DNA of 64,000 bases from Myxococcus xanthus (lineage in GTDB: Bacteria > Myxococcota > Myxococcia > Myxococcales > Myxococcaceae): contig NZ_FNOH01000001.1 in the NCBI RefSeq assembly GCF_900106535.1, forward strand, positions 310,001 to 374,000, given 5' to 3'. Below, one piece after another: positions 1-8,846 of the stretch. The first letter of the stretch is position 1. Each line of letters starts with the position of its first letter. Under the pieces are notes generated by a model. It was not told the origin of the DNA. It searched no databases and worked only from the letters and a program-made list of their open reading frames with translations. Both the position numbers and the translations under genes were made by a program.

Positions 1-7
1 GGCGGGG

Positions 8-988
8 ATGTCGTCGATGCGAGGCGTGCTCTTGATGATGACGCTCTGGGAGCTGGGTTGTGGCGCACACGGTGGACGGCCCGCGACGGCACTGGAGAAT
101 CACGGGGGCACCTGCACGCCCGAACTCTACGGCGCGGGGCTCTTCACCACCGGGGCCTGGGACTTCTTCATGGCCTTCTCTCCAGATCAGCGACGCGTGC
201 TCTTTGGAAGGGCAGATGACCGTTTCCAACAATATACGCTCTACGAAACGCAGTTGACCGAAGAAGGGCACTGGTCCCGTCCGGTGCTCCCGCGCTTCGC
301 CACCGAGTGGAGCAACGCGGACCCACACTTCTCGCCCGACGGGCGCACGGTGTACTTCATCTCCAACCGTCCCGAGCTTGGGGAGCAAGGCCCCCGAAGC
401 TCGTATGACATCTGGGCCGCGTCGCTGGACGCCGACGGAGCATGGGAGGACGCGCGACGCCTTCCGGCCCCCGTCAACGACAAGCACCGCGACGAGTGGT
501 CACCGGCCGTGGCCGCCAATGGCAATCTCTACTTCGGGGGTGAGCGAGACGGCACACTGGGTGGCAGCGACCTCTGGGTCTCCCGCTGGGTCGACGGCGC
601 CTACCAGCCGCCAGAGAACCTGGGGCCCGGCATCAACTCGTCGGTCCATGAGCTCGAGCCGTGGATTGCTCCTGATGAGAGCTACCTCATCTTCAGTGCA
701 CTGCGGCGGGAAGATGGCCTGGGCGGATACGACTTGTTCCTCAGCCGAAAGGTGGATGGCGCATGGACGCCTGCACGCCGGCTCTGCGAGGGCATCAACA
801 CGCCCGCGAGCGACTACAACCACAGCGTCTCCCCCGACGGAAAGTGGCTCTACTTCAGCAGCACCCGCCCTTTCACGGGCGATGTGGGGGCACGTTTCGA
901 TGCGCCACGGGATGACAGCGCCGTCCAGGGCATTGGCCGCGGCACGGGGGACATGTACCGCATCCCCATGAGCGCGCTGGGGTTGTGA
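8..988 (+). CDS. WD40/PD40-like beta-propeller exported protein
   Basis: 326 residues. After a short hydrophobic start containing a Cys (LGC, a poor lipobox) the protein carries several TolB/PD40-type blades, each with a SPDGR-like turn followed by an aromatic strand (FSPDGRTVYFIS, VSPDGKWLYFSS). Such proteins fold as beta-propellers and are usually periplasmic or outer-membrane-attached. The ATG at 8 lies at the window edge, and an in-frame ATG at 17 is equally possible. No substrate can be inferred. The family is common in myxobacteria and is often annotated as TolB-like without belonging to the Tol system. Confidence 0.75.
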   Translation: MSSMRGVLLMMTLWELGCGAHGGRPATALENHGGTCTPELYGAGLFTTGAWDFFMAFSPDQRRVLFGRADDRFQQYTLYETQLTEEGHWSRPVLPRFATEWSNADPHFSPDGRTVYFISNRPELGEQGPRSSYDIWAASLDADGAWEDARRLPAPVNDKHRDEWSPAVAANGNLYFGGERDGTLGGSDLWVSRWVDGAYQPPENLGPGINSSVHELEPWIAPDESYLIFSALRREDGLGGYDLFLSRKVDGAWTPARRLCEGINTPASDYNHSVSPDGKWLYFSSTRPFTGDVGARFDAPRDDSAVQGIGRGTGDMYRIPMSALGL

Positions 989-1090
989 ATCCGGCAGCGG
1001 AGGACGTCCTGGCCGACTGCGCGCGTGGCTTGGGCCGTTGAGCCGGTGCTTCCGTTGACCCCTCGTCAGCCTCATGCGAGAGGGGGGCGC

Positions 1091-1417
1091 ATGTCCGACT
1101 GGAAGCGCCTACAGAAGCTCAACGGCGGCGACGCCATCTGGTACTCGGAGCCCCAGCTCGATGTGAAGGATGAGGTCTGGCTCTACTCGGCGGGAGGCGA
1201 GCTGCGAGTCTGGAGCGCGGGGACCCTCTACAAGCCGGAGCCCAAGACGCTGAAGGTGTCCGCTCCCGTGAAGGAGCGCTTCACGCTCTTCAAGTTGCTG
1301 TCCCAGCTCTTCGTCGACGTGGAGGTGCGCGGAGAGAAGGCCGTGGTCCGTCGAGGCACCCTGAACGGCGCCCACCTCATCTCCCTCTGCGACGCATCGG
1401 ACGTTGGAATGGCGTGA
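1091..1417 (+). CDS. Hypothetical protein, first gene of a coupled pair
   Basis: 108 residues, no recognised domain. I chose the ATG at 1091 because it follows a purine-rich GAGAGGGGGG stretch; an upstream in-frame start at 1025 would add 22 unremarkable residues. Its stop overlaps the GTG start of the next gene by 4 bases (GTGA), so the two are probably translated together and may form a functional pair. Confidence 0.6.
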   Translation: MSDWKRLQKLNGGDAIWYSEPQLDVKDEVWLYSAGGELRVWSAGTLYKPEPKTLKVSAPVKERFTLFKLLSQLFVDVEVRGEKAVVRRGTLNGAHLISLCDASDVGMA

Positions 1418-1860
1418 AGGCGCTCAAGCCCAGGAAGACAGAGTCGAGCTGGGATTACTGCCTGCGTGTGTACGGCTCCATCACCTGGATTGTGGACAAC
1501 GTGGTCGACAATGGCCTGCCCACGTTCCCGTGCGGAAACGTTTCGGGCGGGGGCTGGTGCTGCCTGGAGATCGCCGACGACGTCTATGACCTCGACGGCC
1601 TCGTCGCAGCGACTGGAAACGCGGATTTGGAGCGCCTCTCCGTGTTCCACGGCGGCTGGCACACCGGCAGGTCCTTCGCCTTTGACCTGCGCACGAAGAC
1701 CCCGACGCGCGAACACGCCGTGGTCGGCTTCGATGAGAGCATCCAGAAGCTGCCCAGGATGACGAAGCCCGAGCGCATCCAGCCCTTCGGGTTCTGGCTC
1801 CACAAACGCGTGACGCAGTTGACGCGCATCGTGGAGGGCAACCTGCGCGAAGTGCTCTGA
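1414..1860 (+). CDS. Hypothetical protein, possible SUKH (SMI1/KNR4)-like fold
   Basis: 148 residues with a GTG start inside the stop of the preceding gene. The segment FHGGWHTGRSFAFDL followed by HAVVGFDES and a closing FGFWLHKRV resembles the second half of SUKH-superfamily proteins, which often serve as immunity proteins of polymorphic toxins. This is a resemblance by eye, not a domain hit. No toxin gene lies next to it. It could equally be an uncharacterised small cytoplasmic protein. Confidence 0.55.
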   Translation: MKALKPRKTESSWDYCLRVYGSITWIVDNVVDNGLPTFPCGNVSGGGWCCLEIADDVYDLDGLVAATGNADLERLSVFHGGWHTGRSFAFDLRTKTPTREHAVVGFDESIQKLPRMTKPERIQPFGFWLHKRVTQLTRIVEGNLREVL

Positions 1861-1891
1861 GTGAGCCGGCGAGGAGGGGCCGGCCTGGGGC

Positions 1892-2668
1892 TCACCCCTC
1901 CTTCACCCAGGCGCGGAGCTTCGGGCAGGGAATGGTCGTGGCGAGCGACTCTTCCATGCTGAGCTCATAAATCGAGATGGCGCCTGGCACGTCGTGGCCC
2001 GCGATGTCTCCGACCGCCTGCATGGCAGTGCCGATGCGTGGGTCGACGCGCGCGCCGTGCTCGGCGAGGAATCGTTTGATGGTGGCGCGCCACTCCACGC
2101 CTGCCTGAGGCTGCTGGGTGACTTTCAATGCGGAAAGGGCCTTGCAGAAGTCGCCGTAGAATTCACGCAACCGGGTGGCTGCCGCCGTCCGTTCCGCCTC
2201 CGTGGTCCGGAACCGCGCCCACAGTTCCACCTGCACCCGCTCGTCATGGTTCCCTGGAAAGGTTGGGAAGGACCAGGTCTTCACCCGCTCTTCCACGCAG
2301 CCTGTGTCGAGGAACAGCGACCGCACGCCCCATGCATCCGTATTCCTTTCTTCTTTCTGGACCTTGCCGTCTGGCGCCAGGGTGAATCGCACCCGAATGC
2401 GATCATCCGTGTCGGGTCCGGCCTTCCAGGGAACGAACTCAAACGAATGAGGGGCCTTGTCCTTTCCGCGCTGGATGGAGACCAGGCGCATGCAGGACGT
2501 GAGCGTCTGGCGTTGACTGTCGAAGGCGCGTCGCACGGCATCCGGTGACAGGCCCGGCGAGGTCTCCACCCGTTCCGCCGGGGAGACCTCCGCGGCCTGC
2601 GCGGTGAGGAGCGAAGACACGAGCGTGAGGAGCGAGGCGAGGCGGCGACAGTCAGGGAGGCTGGGCAT
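1892..2668 (-). CDS. Secreted protein with AgmX/PglI-type C-terminal-like domain
   Basis: 258 residues from the ATG at 2668, which gives a compact signal peptide ending near AQA; an in-frame ATG at 2695 would add nine residues. The core pattern (AVRRAFDSQRQTLTSCMRL, then RVRFTLAPDGKVQKEE, then DTGCVEERVKTWSFPTF) matches the myxobacterial AgmX/PglI C-terminal-like or TonB-like repeat: a Cys after the first helix, a G-x-V turn, then a second Cys before a W-x-FP strand. Two of its Cys could form a disulfide. Likely periplasmic. It converges on the SUKH-like gene. Confidence 0.6.
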   Translation of the reverse strand: MPSLPDCRRLASLLTLVSSLLTAQAAEVSPAERVETSPGLSPDAVRRAFDSQRQTLTSCMRLVSIQRGKDKAPHSFEFVPWKAGPDTDDRIRVRFTLAPDGKVQKEERNTDAWGVRSLFLDTGCVEERVKTWSFPTFPGNHDERVQVELWARFRTTEAERTAAATRLREFYGDFCKALSALKVTQQPQAGVEWRATIKRFLAEHGARVDPRIGTAMQAVGDIAGHDVPGAISIYELSMEESLATTIPCPKLRAWVKEG

Positions 2669-2703
2669 GGCGCGGACGATAGCAAGGCGGGGCATGGCAC
2701 CGA

Positions 2704-3045
2704 CTATCGGACAGGCGCCTCATGCTTCCTCGCCGGAGGCGTGCACGGCGTATGGACCGGAGTGCGCTGCATCAGGCAGAAGCGCGAGGGCTTCAGCGCC
2801 TGCACCACCACGTGCCCGGAGCGCTCCATGCGCAGCGTGTCGCCGGGGTGCAGCACGTAGTCTTTCGCATCGCCCTCGCAGGTGAGCCACAGCATGCCTT
2901 CGCGACACGTCAGCGTTAGGGGATGGCCGCTCCGGGGGCGCTCGCTCCACAAGGCGCCCTGGGCCAGGTGCACCAAGCCCACGTTCCGCGCTGGCGCTGC
3001 TTCGAACCGCAGCCCGCTCACCACCGTCCTCATCCAGTCCCACAT
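2704..3045 (-). CDS. DUF2917 domain protein
   Basis: 113 residues. The stretch GMLWLTCEGDAKDYVLHPGD followed by a hydrophobic VVVQAL strand is the signature of DUF2917, a small cupin-like family. The start at 3045 is supported by GGAGG eight bases upstream; the longer open frame to 3261 would cross the divergent promoter. The gene is transcribed away from the MocR regulator at 3242, an arrangement I know from other proteobacteria, so it is the probable regulatory target. Confidence 0.7.
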   Translation of the reverse strand: MWDWMRTVVSGLRFEAAPARNVGLVHLAQGALWSERPRSGHPLTLTCREGMLWLTCEGDAKDYVLHPGDTLRMERSGHVVVQALKPSRFCLMQRTPVHTPCTPPARKHEAPVR

Positions 3046-3117
3046 CACCGCGTCCTCCAGGGCGCCAACATGCGCCCCCGGGCGGTTGCGGAACAGATTC
3101 AGTCCGGCGAGATTGTG

Positions 3118-3152
3118 ACCAGTACAGTTCTGTTCCACTAAACTGTGCCGGT
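3118..3152. promoter_or_regulatory. Inverted repeat, candidate MocR operator in divergent promoter
   Basis: ACCAGTACAGTT (3118-3129) and AACTGTGCCGGT (3141-3152) are inverted repeats matching at 10 of 12 positions, with an 11-base spacer, in the gap between the DUF2917 gene and the MocR gene. TAAACT at 3139-3144 could be a -10 for the MocR gene. MocR proteins usually bind such sites to autoregulate and to control the divergent gene; that role here is inference. Confidence 0.5.
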
Positions 3153-3241
3153 CGCCGTCGACGGGAGCTGTATCTGGGCAATGGGCCTGTTCTCGTCTCC
3201 GATACCGGCCGTGGTGGATGCGGCTCACCTTGGGAGGAGCC

Positions 3242-4678
3242 ATGGGCGCGGTGGCACACAAAGCAAAGCTCTACGAGCAGGTGGCCGAGCGGCTCGCGGA
3301 TGCCATCTCCGCGGGCACCTTGCAGCCTGGAGACAGACTGCCGTCCGTGCGGCAGCTCAGCCTGCGCGAGCGGGTGAGCATCTCCACGGTCCTCCAGGCC
3401 TACCTGCACCTGGAGTCCCTGGGGCTCATCGAGACGCGCCCCCAGTCCGGCCACTACGTGCGCCGCCGTGAGCGGCCCCGGCTGGCGGAGCCCCAGGTGT
3501 CCCGGCCCGCGTCCAGCGCCACCGCTGTCACCGTCAGCGGGCTCGTCGCGAGCGTCTACCGGTCCATGGGGGATGCCCGCATGGTCAAGCTGGGCGCCGC
3601 CTCGCCCGCGCCGGAGCTGCTGCCCGTCCGCAGGCTGTACCGCGAGCTGAACGCGCTCAGCCGCGAATCGCGCGACCGGAGCATCCAGTACGACGCGCTG
3701 CCCGGGTGTCCGGAGCTGCGCCAGCAGCTCGCGCGCCGCTCCATGGACTGGGGCTGCTCGCTGGCCGCGGACGACTTCATCACCACCTTCGGCGCGTCCG
3801 AGGCCATCCACCTGTGCCTGCTCGCGGTGGCCCGCCCGGGAGACACCATCGCCATCGAGTCCCCCGCGTACTACGGAACGCTGCAGTCCATCGAAGCGCT
3901 GGGCCTGCGCGCGCTGGAGATTCCCTGCTGCCCGCGCAACGGCATGCAGATGGAGGCGCTGGAGGCGGCGCTGACGCGGCGGCGCATCGCCGCGGTGCTG
4001 GCGGTGCCCAGCTTCAGCAACCCGGTGGGGAGCTGCATGCCCGACGTGCGGCGCCAGCGCCTGGTGAACCTGCTGGATGCTCACGACGTGCCGCTCATCG
4101 AGGACGACATCTACGGCGACCTGCACTTCGGCGCCGAGCGTCCGCGCTCATGCAAGGCATTCGACACGCGCGGCAACGTGCTGCTGTGCAGCTCGTTCTC
4201 GAAGACGCTCGCGCCGGGCTTCCGCGTGGGCTACGTGGCGCCGGGCCGCTTCCGGGAGCGGGTGGAGTTGCTCAAGTTCTCCACGTCCGTGACGACCGCC
4301 ACGGTGCCCCAGTATGCGATTGCGCGCTTCCTTCAGAATGGAGGCTATGACAGGCACCTGCGCTCCTTGCGCCGCCGGCTCGCCGCGCAGGTGGAGCGCA
4401 TGGCCGAGGCCGTGGCGGAGTTCTTCCCCGAAGGCACGCGCGTGACGCGGCCCTCGGGCGGCGCGCTGCTCTGGGTGGAGCTGCCGCGGCAGGTGGACTC
4501 GCTGGCGTTGAGTGCGAAGGCCCTGGAGGCGGGCATCAGCATCGCCCCGGGGCCCATCTTCTCCGCGCGGATGGATTCCTATCGCCACTGCTTTCGGCTG
4601 AACTGTGGCCACCCGTGGACGCCGCGCATCGAGGCGGCCATGTCCACGCTGGGGGCGCTGGCGCGCAGCCTGACCTGA
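3242..4678 (+). CDS. MocR-family regulator (GntR winged helix plus PLP aminotransferase-like domain)
   Basis: 478 residues from the ATG at 3242, preceded by GGAGGA at 3233-3238. Residues 8-75 form a GntR winged helix (YEQVAERLADAISAG, LPSVRQLSLRERVSISTV). The rest is a fold-type I aminotransferase domain with the FSNPVG loop, EDDIYGDL and the PLP-binding lysine in SFSKTLAPGFRVG (about residue 321). MocR proteins sense a PLP-linked or amine ligand and regulate vitamin B6, GABA or taurine genes. The only neighbour that fits as a target is the divergent DUF2917 gene, so the ligand is unknown. Confidence 0.9.
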   Translation: MGAVAHKAKLYEQVAERLADAISAGTLQPGDRLPSVRQLSLRERVSISTVLQAYLHLESLGLIETRPQSGHYVRRRERPRLAEPQVSRPASSATAVTVSGLVASVYRSMGDARMVKLGAASPAPELLPVRRLYRELNALSRESRDRSIQYDALPGCPELRQQLARRSMDWGCSLAADDFITTFGASEAIHLCLLAVARPGDTIAIESPAYYGTLQSIEALGLRALEIPCCPRNGMQMEALEAALTRRRIAAVLAVPSFSNPVGSCMPDVRRQRLVNLLDAHDVPLIEDDIYGDLHFGAERPRSCKAFDTRGNVLLCSSFSKTLAPGFRVGYVAPGRFRERVELLKFSTSVTTATVPQYAIARFLQNGGYDRHLRSLRRRLAAQVERMAEAVAEFFPEGTRVTRPSGGALLWVELPRQVDSLALSAKALEAGISIAPGPIFSARMDSYRHCFRLNCGHPWTPRIEAAMSTLGALARSLT

Positions 4679-4686
4679 CGTCGGGC

Positions 4687-5403
4687 TCAGCGCGCGAACA
4701 GCAGCCCCGCGCCTTCTCGGGCCGCCCGGTCCACGGCGCGGGAGATGGCCTCAATCGCCGGGGCGGGGGCTGCTGCCCGTCCGGTCCGTGTCAGCTTCAG
4801 GCGGAGCGACGTCATGAAGCGGGCCCAGTTGTTCATGGGCATGTAGTCAGGGGCCCCGCTCAGGTGCTGGCGCAGGTCGTCGCGCACGTGCCGGACCTCC
4901 GCGGCCGTCCAGTAGCCCATGGAGGGGAAGTTGCGTCGCAGGCCAATGCCCTCCGCCACGGTCCGGTCCGGCGCCCGGCCCCAGACGAGGTGACGCCACA
5001 GCTCGAACGTCCGCTTGGGACAGTTCTCTCCGATGACGACGTCCGAGGCGCGGACTTGCTTGTCGGTAGGCTTGAGGTCCGTCGCCAGCTCCATGCCCTC
5101 TGGAATGCCCAGTTCCTCGCGGGTGAAGTAGTCGGACAGCTCATCGAGCAGGTCCAGCATCGCGTCCGCGTGGCGGGTGGGGGGCTTGCTCAGGGACTCG
5201 GCGCCCTGCTGGAGCAGGTGGTCCACGAGGCCGAGGAGGGCCATCAGCTCCTCGTCCGACTCAATGTCGGCCAGGTCCTCCGCGTTCAGGTGCTCTGTGT
5301 TCTCCCGCCAGAGCCAGTCGCGGAAGGCCGCGAGCCGCGCCGGCGTCAGCAGGGGGACGAGTCCGTCGGGCGGGGTCAGGTAGATGAAGACAGGGGCGCT
5401 CAT
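4687..5403 (-). CDS. Hypothetical cytoplasmic protein
   Basis: 238 residues, no signal peptide or membrane segment. Visible features are an acidic N-terminal half, the motif FELWRHLVWGRAP near the middle and MGYWTAAEVRHVRDDL near residue 170, which suggests a helical protein of a DUF-type family I cannot name with certainty. It ends 8 bases from the stop of the converging MocR gene. Confidence 0.6.
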   Translation of the reverse strand: MSAPVFIYLTPPDGLVPLLTPARLAAFRDWLWRENTEHLNAEDLADIESDEELMALLGLVDHLLQQGAESLSKPPTRHADAMLDLLDELSDYFTREELGIPEGMELATDLKPTDKQVRASDVVIGENCPKRTFELWRHLVWGRAPDRTVAEGIGLRRNFPSMGYWTAAEVRHVRDDLRQHLSGAPDYMPMNNWARFMTSLRLKLTRTGRAAAPAPAIEAISRAVDRAAREGAGLLFAR

Positions 5404-5536
5404 GAGCCCTGTCTACTCCGATGAGCCACCCCATTACATCGGAGCACAGCGCAATCCGTTCTCGGAGAGGGGCCAGTGGGGCCTGCTTTGCTTCTATCCG
5501 TCCTGTTGGGACGGCGGTGTCCGGCGGTGGCACGCC

Positions 5537-7372
5537 TCACACGCGGATGGGGGGTTCGATGAGTACGGGCGCGGTGGCCTTCGGGTCATTCGGGTCGAAC
5601 GCGGGCGCGTAGGGACCGGCGTGGGTCTCCTTCCACTTGCGGGGCACTCGCTCGATGCCCACCGGGAAGACGGTGAGCCGTCCGTCTTCACCAATGCGCA
5701 TGCGGAGGAAGTTCTTCCAGTCCGGAAGCGCCAGCGAGATGAAGGCCTCGTTGGAGTGCGCGCCGAAGCGATTTACGCTCAGCCACAGGTACAGGCCCAT
5801 GACGAAGGGCCCCACCAGGAAGCCGCCCAGGAAGGTGAAGCCCGAGGACAGCAGGAACTTGCCCGCCAGGTGCCACCAGCCCGCCTCGCAGTGGATGCCG
5901 TCCGCGGCGAGCTCGGGGCACACACCCAGGCCGCTCACCGTGAAGTAGGTGGCGCCCCAGGCCACGAAGAAGGCCGCGGCGATGTGTCCGAGCCCATGGA
6001 GCGTGCCCGCGAGCGTGCGCCACTTGCCGAAGGCCGAGTCCGCCAGCCCGATGAGCCCGCCGATGGTGGCCATGCCCAGCACCAGCGTCCACGGCCGGGC
6101 CACCATGCTGTTGGCCACCGCCAGGATGACGTCTGAAAGCTGCGATATTCCGAACGAGCCCACCTCCGCGTAGGCCGCCAGTGCCAGCAGCAGGTACAGC
6201 ATGCCGGTCATCAATCCGAACAGAGGACTGTGGCGAATGAGGAGCAGGTTCTGCCGGGCCAGCTTCCGGGACGTCCGTTCGTCCGGGAAGCTCTTCTGCA
6301 ATGTGTAGCCGTCCCGCAGGACGTGGGCGGAGGGCGCGTGCGTGGGGTGGAGGAAGGCCCCGCCACCGCCCGCGGTGATTTTCTGCCGCCCGCCGGCGTC
6401 CTCGTGCCGCCGGTAGTGGTGCAGGTCCCCGGCGAGGAAGACGTTGATGCGCCGGCCGAACACCTTCTCCTGGAGGTACTCCAGGTTGTTCTCCAGGTAG
6501 CTGCCCTTGCGCCGCTCGGTGGCGGCCAGAATCCACGCGGGCTCCGCGTTGCAGAGGATGATGCGGTCGTCGGGGCCCATGTGGCTGGCCACTTCGCGGA
6601 AGTACTCCACCTGCGGCACGTCGATGTCGCTGTTGAGCTGCACGTCCGTGCCGATGAGCCACCAGCGCTGGGGCAGCTTCAGCGCGAAGTAGCTGCGGCT
6701 CTGCCGCGTGCGCCGGCCAGCAATCCACCGGTTCGCGCAGAACAGCCGCAGGAAGGCGCCGAGCCCGTCGTACCAGTCATGGTTGCCCGGAATGACGAAC
6801 AGGTCCGGGCTGGGCGCATGCGAGCGCCGCATGGCCGCCTCATAGGGCTGGACGAGCCGCTCGTCGTACACCTCGCGGCTGGCGCCGGGGTACACGCCGT
6901 CACCGCCATGGACGAGCAGCCGTCCTCGCTGTGTGGCGTGGGAGTCCGCGTGGGGCTGGCCCTGCACGGACAGCGTCAGCTCCGGCAGCGCCAGCAGCCG
7001 CGCCACCGCGTAGGTGGAGTTCCAGCCGTCGCCGGTGTCCGACACATAGTCCAGCCAGAAGCCGCCCTCCGGCATCGGCTCCTGCGAGTAGTCGAAGTAG
7101 GGCACCTGCGGCCGCACCACCGCTTCGATGAGCCGTTGGTCCGCGCGCGCGCCGAAGACGGCCGCAACCACCGCGTCCAGGCCCGTGCGCAGCAACTGCG
7201 CGGGATGAAGCCAGCGCACCATGTCCGCCTGCTTCCGGGGATGCGCCGCCATGCTCTGGTCCGACACCGGCAGGCCCTCGCGCGGGGACAAAGCGTAGGG
7301 ACGCAGGTCCTCGGCGGGGGTGTCCTCTCGTGGCGGCTTCAGCGGCTCCAGCGGCTCACGCTCAGCGGCCAT
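5537..7372 (-). CDS. Membrane-anchored calcineurin-like metallophosphoesterase
   Basis: 611 residues. The catalytic motifs are in order: SDTGDGWN (111-118), HGGDGVY (155-161), GNHDWYD (196-202) and AGDLHHYRRH (314-323), together supplying the metal-binding Asp, His and Asn ligands of the family. The C-terminal half (about 370-540) has five or so hydrophobic segments, so the enzyme is held at the inner membrane. The substrate cannot be told from sequence. The family is recurrent in actinobacteria and myxobacteria. The downstream gene on the same strand lies 133 bp away and is probably separate. Confidence 0.85.
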   Translation of the reverse strand: MAAEREPLEPLKPPREDTPAEDLRPYALSPREGLPVSDQSMAAHPRKQADMVRWLHPAQLLRTGLDAVVAAVFGARADQRLIEAVVRPQVPYFDYSQEPMPEGGFWLDYVSDTGDGWNSTYAVARLLALPELTLSVQGQPHADSHATQRGRLLVHGGDGVYPGASREVYDERLVQPYEAAMRRSHAPSPDLFVIPGNHDWYDGLGAFLRLFCANRWIAGRRTRQSRSYFALKLPQRWWLIGTDVQLNSDIDVPQVEYFREVASHMGPDDRIILCNAEPAWILAATERRKGSYLENNLEYLQEKVFGRRINVFLAGDLHHYRRHEDAGGRQKITAGGGGAFLHPTHAPSAHVLRDGYTLQKSFPDERTSRKLARQNLLLIRHSPLFGLMTGMLYLLLALAAYAEVGSFGISQLSDVILAVANSMVARPWTLVLGMATIGGLIGLADSAFGKWRTLAGTLHGLGHIAAAFFVAWGATYFTVSGLGVCPELAADGIHCEAGWWHLAGKFLLSSGFTFLGGFLVGPFVMGLYLWLSVNRFGAHSNEAFISLALPDWKNFLRMRIGEDGRLTVFPVGIERVPRKWKETHAGPYAPAFDPNDPKATAPVLIEPPIRV

Positions 7373-7557
7373 GAGCGGGCTGCTCCAGGAAGAGGCCGGA
7401 AAGGACGGTGAAGCCGAGCCCGGGGGCCGCGGGCGAGGACGTGTGGAATCGTGAACGCATGGCAGTCCTGGATTACCACGGCCGTGGCCCTCGCCTGGAG
7501 GCCAGGCGGGCGCGGTTCGCGGTTCCCTGGGGCCGCCGGGTGGGGCACCCTGAGGAC

Positions 7558-8022
7558 ATGCCGGACTCGCCGCTCAAGGATTTCCCGGTGGTCGTCTCCT
7601 TCCCCCTCCACTGGGGGGAGATGGACGCCTTCGGCCACGCCAACAACACGCGCACGTTCACCTGGTTCGAGACCGCCCGCATCCACTACTTCGCGCGCAT
7701 CGGTCTGACAGGGCCGTCCGGCGCGGGGGACGAGCGGACGAACCGCGACGGCGTGGGGCCCATCCTGAAGGCCACCAACGCGGAGTACCTGCGTCCCATC
7801 CTCTTCCCCACGCGCCTGGTGGCGGGTTGCCGCGCCACCCGCATCGGAACGTCGTCCTTCACCCTGGAGCACGCGGTGGCCGGAGAGGACGACGGCGTCC
7901 TCTACACCCGGGGTAGCTGCGTCATCGTCACCCTGCGCTACGCCACCCACGAGAAGGTCCCCGTGCCGGCGGAGCTCCGCGCGGCGATTGAGGCGCTCGA
8001 GGGGCGCTCCTTCAGCTCGTGA
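7558..8022 (+). CDS. Hotdog-fold acyl-CoA thioesterase
   Basis: 154 residues from the ATG at 7558; the reading frame is open upstream to 7408, but that extension is low-complexity. The segment HWGEMDAFGHANNTRTFTWFETAR is the 4-hydroxybenzoyl-CoA thioesterase/YbgC signature, including the catalytic Asp of the D-x-x-G-H-x-N motif. It would hydrolyse an acyl-CoA or related thioester in the cytoplasm. Its stop overlaps the next start by 4 bases (GTGA), so it is co-transcribed with a methyltransferase. Confidence 0.85.
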   Translation: MPDSPLKDFPVVVSFPLHWGEMDAFGHANNTRTFTWFETARIHYFARIGLTGPSGAGDERTNRDGVGPILKATNAEYLRPILFPTRLVAGCRATRIGTSSFTLEHAVAGEDDGVLYTRGSCVIVTLRYATHEKVPVPAELRAAIEALEGRSFSS

Positions 8023-8825
8023 GTGAACGGCGGTTTTCGCACGGCGCGCCGTCCATGAGCGACCTGGCGCTGGGGTTCTACGAGGGCATGGCGGAGGAAT
8101 ACCACCTGCTCTTCGCCAATTGGCCGCAGGTGGTGGAGCGGCAGGGCGCCATGCTGGACGCGCTGCTGCGCCGCTGCGAGGCGCCGCCGCCCCGGCGTGT
8201 GCTGGACTGCGCGTGTGGCATCGGCACCCAGGCGCTGGGACTGGCGGGTCGTGGCTACACCGTCCATGCCACCGATTTGAGCCCGGCCGCCGTGGCACGT
8301 GCCGAGCGCGAGGCTCGCGCGATGAACGTGCACCTCACCACGGGCGTGGCGGACATGCGCACGCTGGACGCGCAGGTGGAGGGCACCTTCCCGGTGGTGC
8401 TGGCGCTGGACAACGCGGTGACGCATCTGCTGACGGACGAGGACCTGGACGCGGCGGCGCGCGCCATGGCGTCGAAGCTGGCTTCCGGTGGGCTGGTGGC
8501 GCTGAGCGTGCGCGACGCCGACGCGCTGGTGCAGAGCCAGCCCCGCTTCACCTCGGAGCGGCTCTTGGATGCGCCCGAGGGCCGCCGCATCCTCTTTCAA
8601 ATCTGGGACTGGGCCGCGGACGGACGGACGTACACGGTGCACCAGTTCATCCTCCGCCCCGAGGGCAAGGGCTGGCACACCACCGAGCACACGGGCGTGT
8701 ACCGCGCGCTTCAGCGCGTGGACCTGGAGCGGGCGCTCACGCGCGCGGGGCTGATGGATACGCGCTGGCACACGCCGGAGGAGACGGGCTTCCATCAGCC
8801 CATCCTCACGGCGCGGCGGGCCTGA
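8019..8825 (+). CDS. Class I SAM-dependent methyltransferase
   Basis: 268 residues from the overlapping GTG; an in-frame ATG at 8055 (MSDLALGFYEG) is an alternative start. Motif I is VLDCACGIGTQAL (about 61-73), motif II ATDLSPAAV, then ALDNAVTHL. The overall layout resembles glycine/sarcosine N-methyltransferase-like enzymes, but the substrate is not evident. Translational overlap with the thioesterase implies a shared pathway. Confidence 0.85.
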   Translation: MSERRFSHGAPSMSDLALGFYEGMAEEYHLLFANWPQVVERQGAMLDALLRRCEAPPPRRVLDCACGIGTQALGLAGRGYTVHATDLSPAAVARAEREARAMNVHLTTGVADMRTLDAQVEGTFPVVLALDNAVTHLLTDEDLDAAARAMASKLASGGLVALSVRDADALVQSQPRFTSERLLDAPEGRRILFQIWDWAADGRTYTVHQFILRPEGKGWHTTEHTGVYRALQRVDLERALTRAGLMDTRWHTPEETGFHQPILTARRA

Positions 8826-8846
8826 GTTTCGGGTGAGGGCGGGCCC

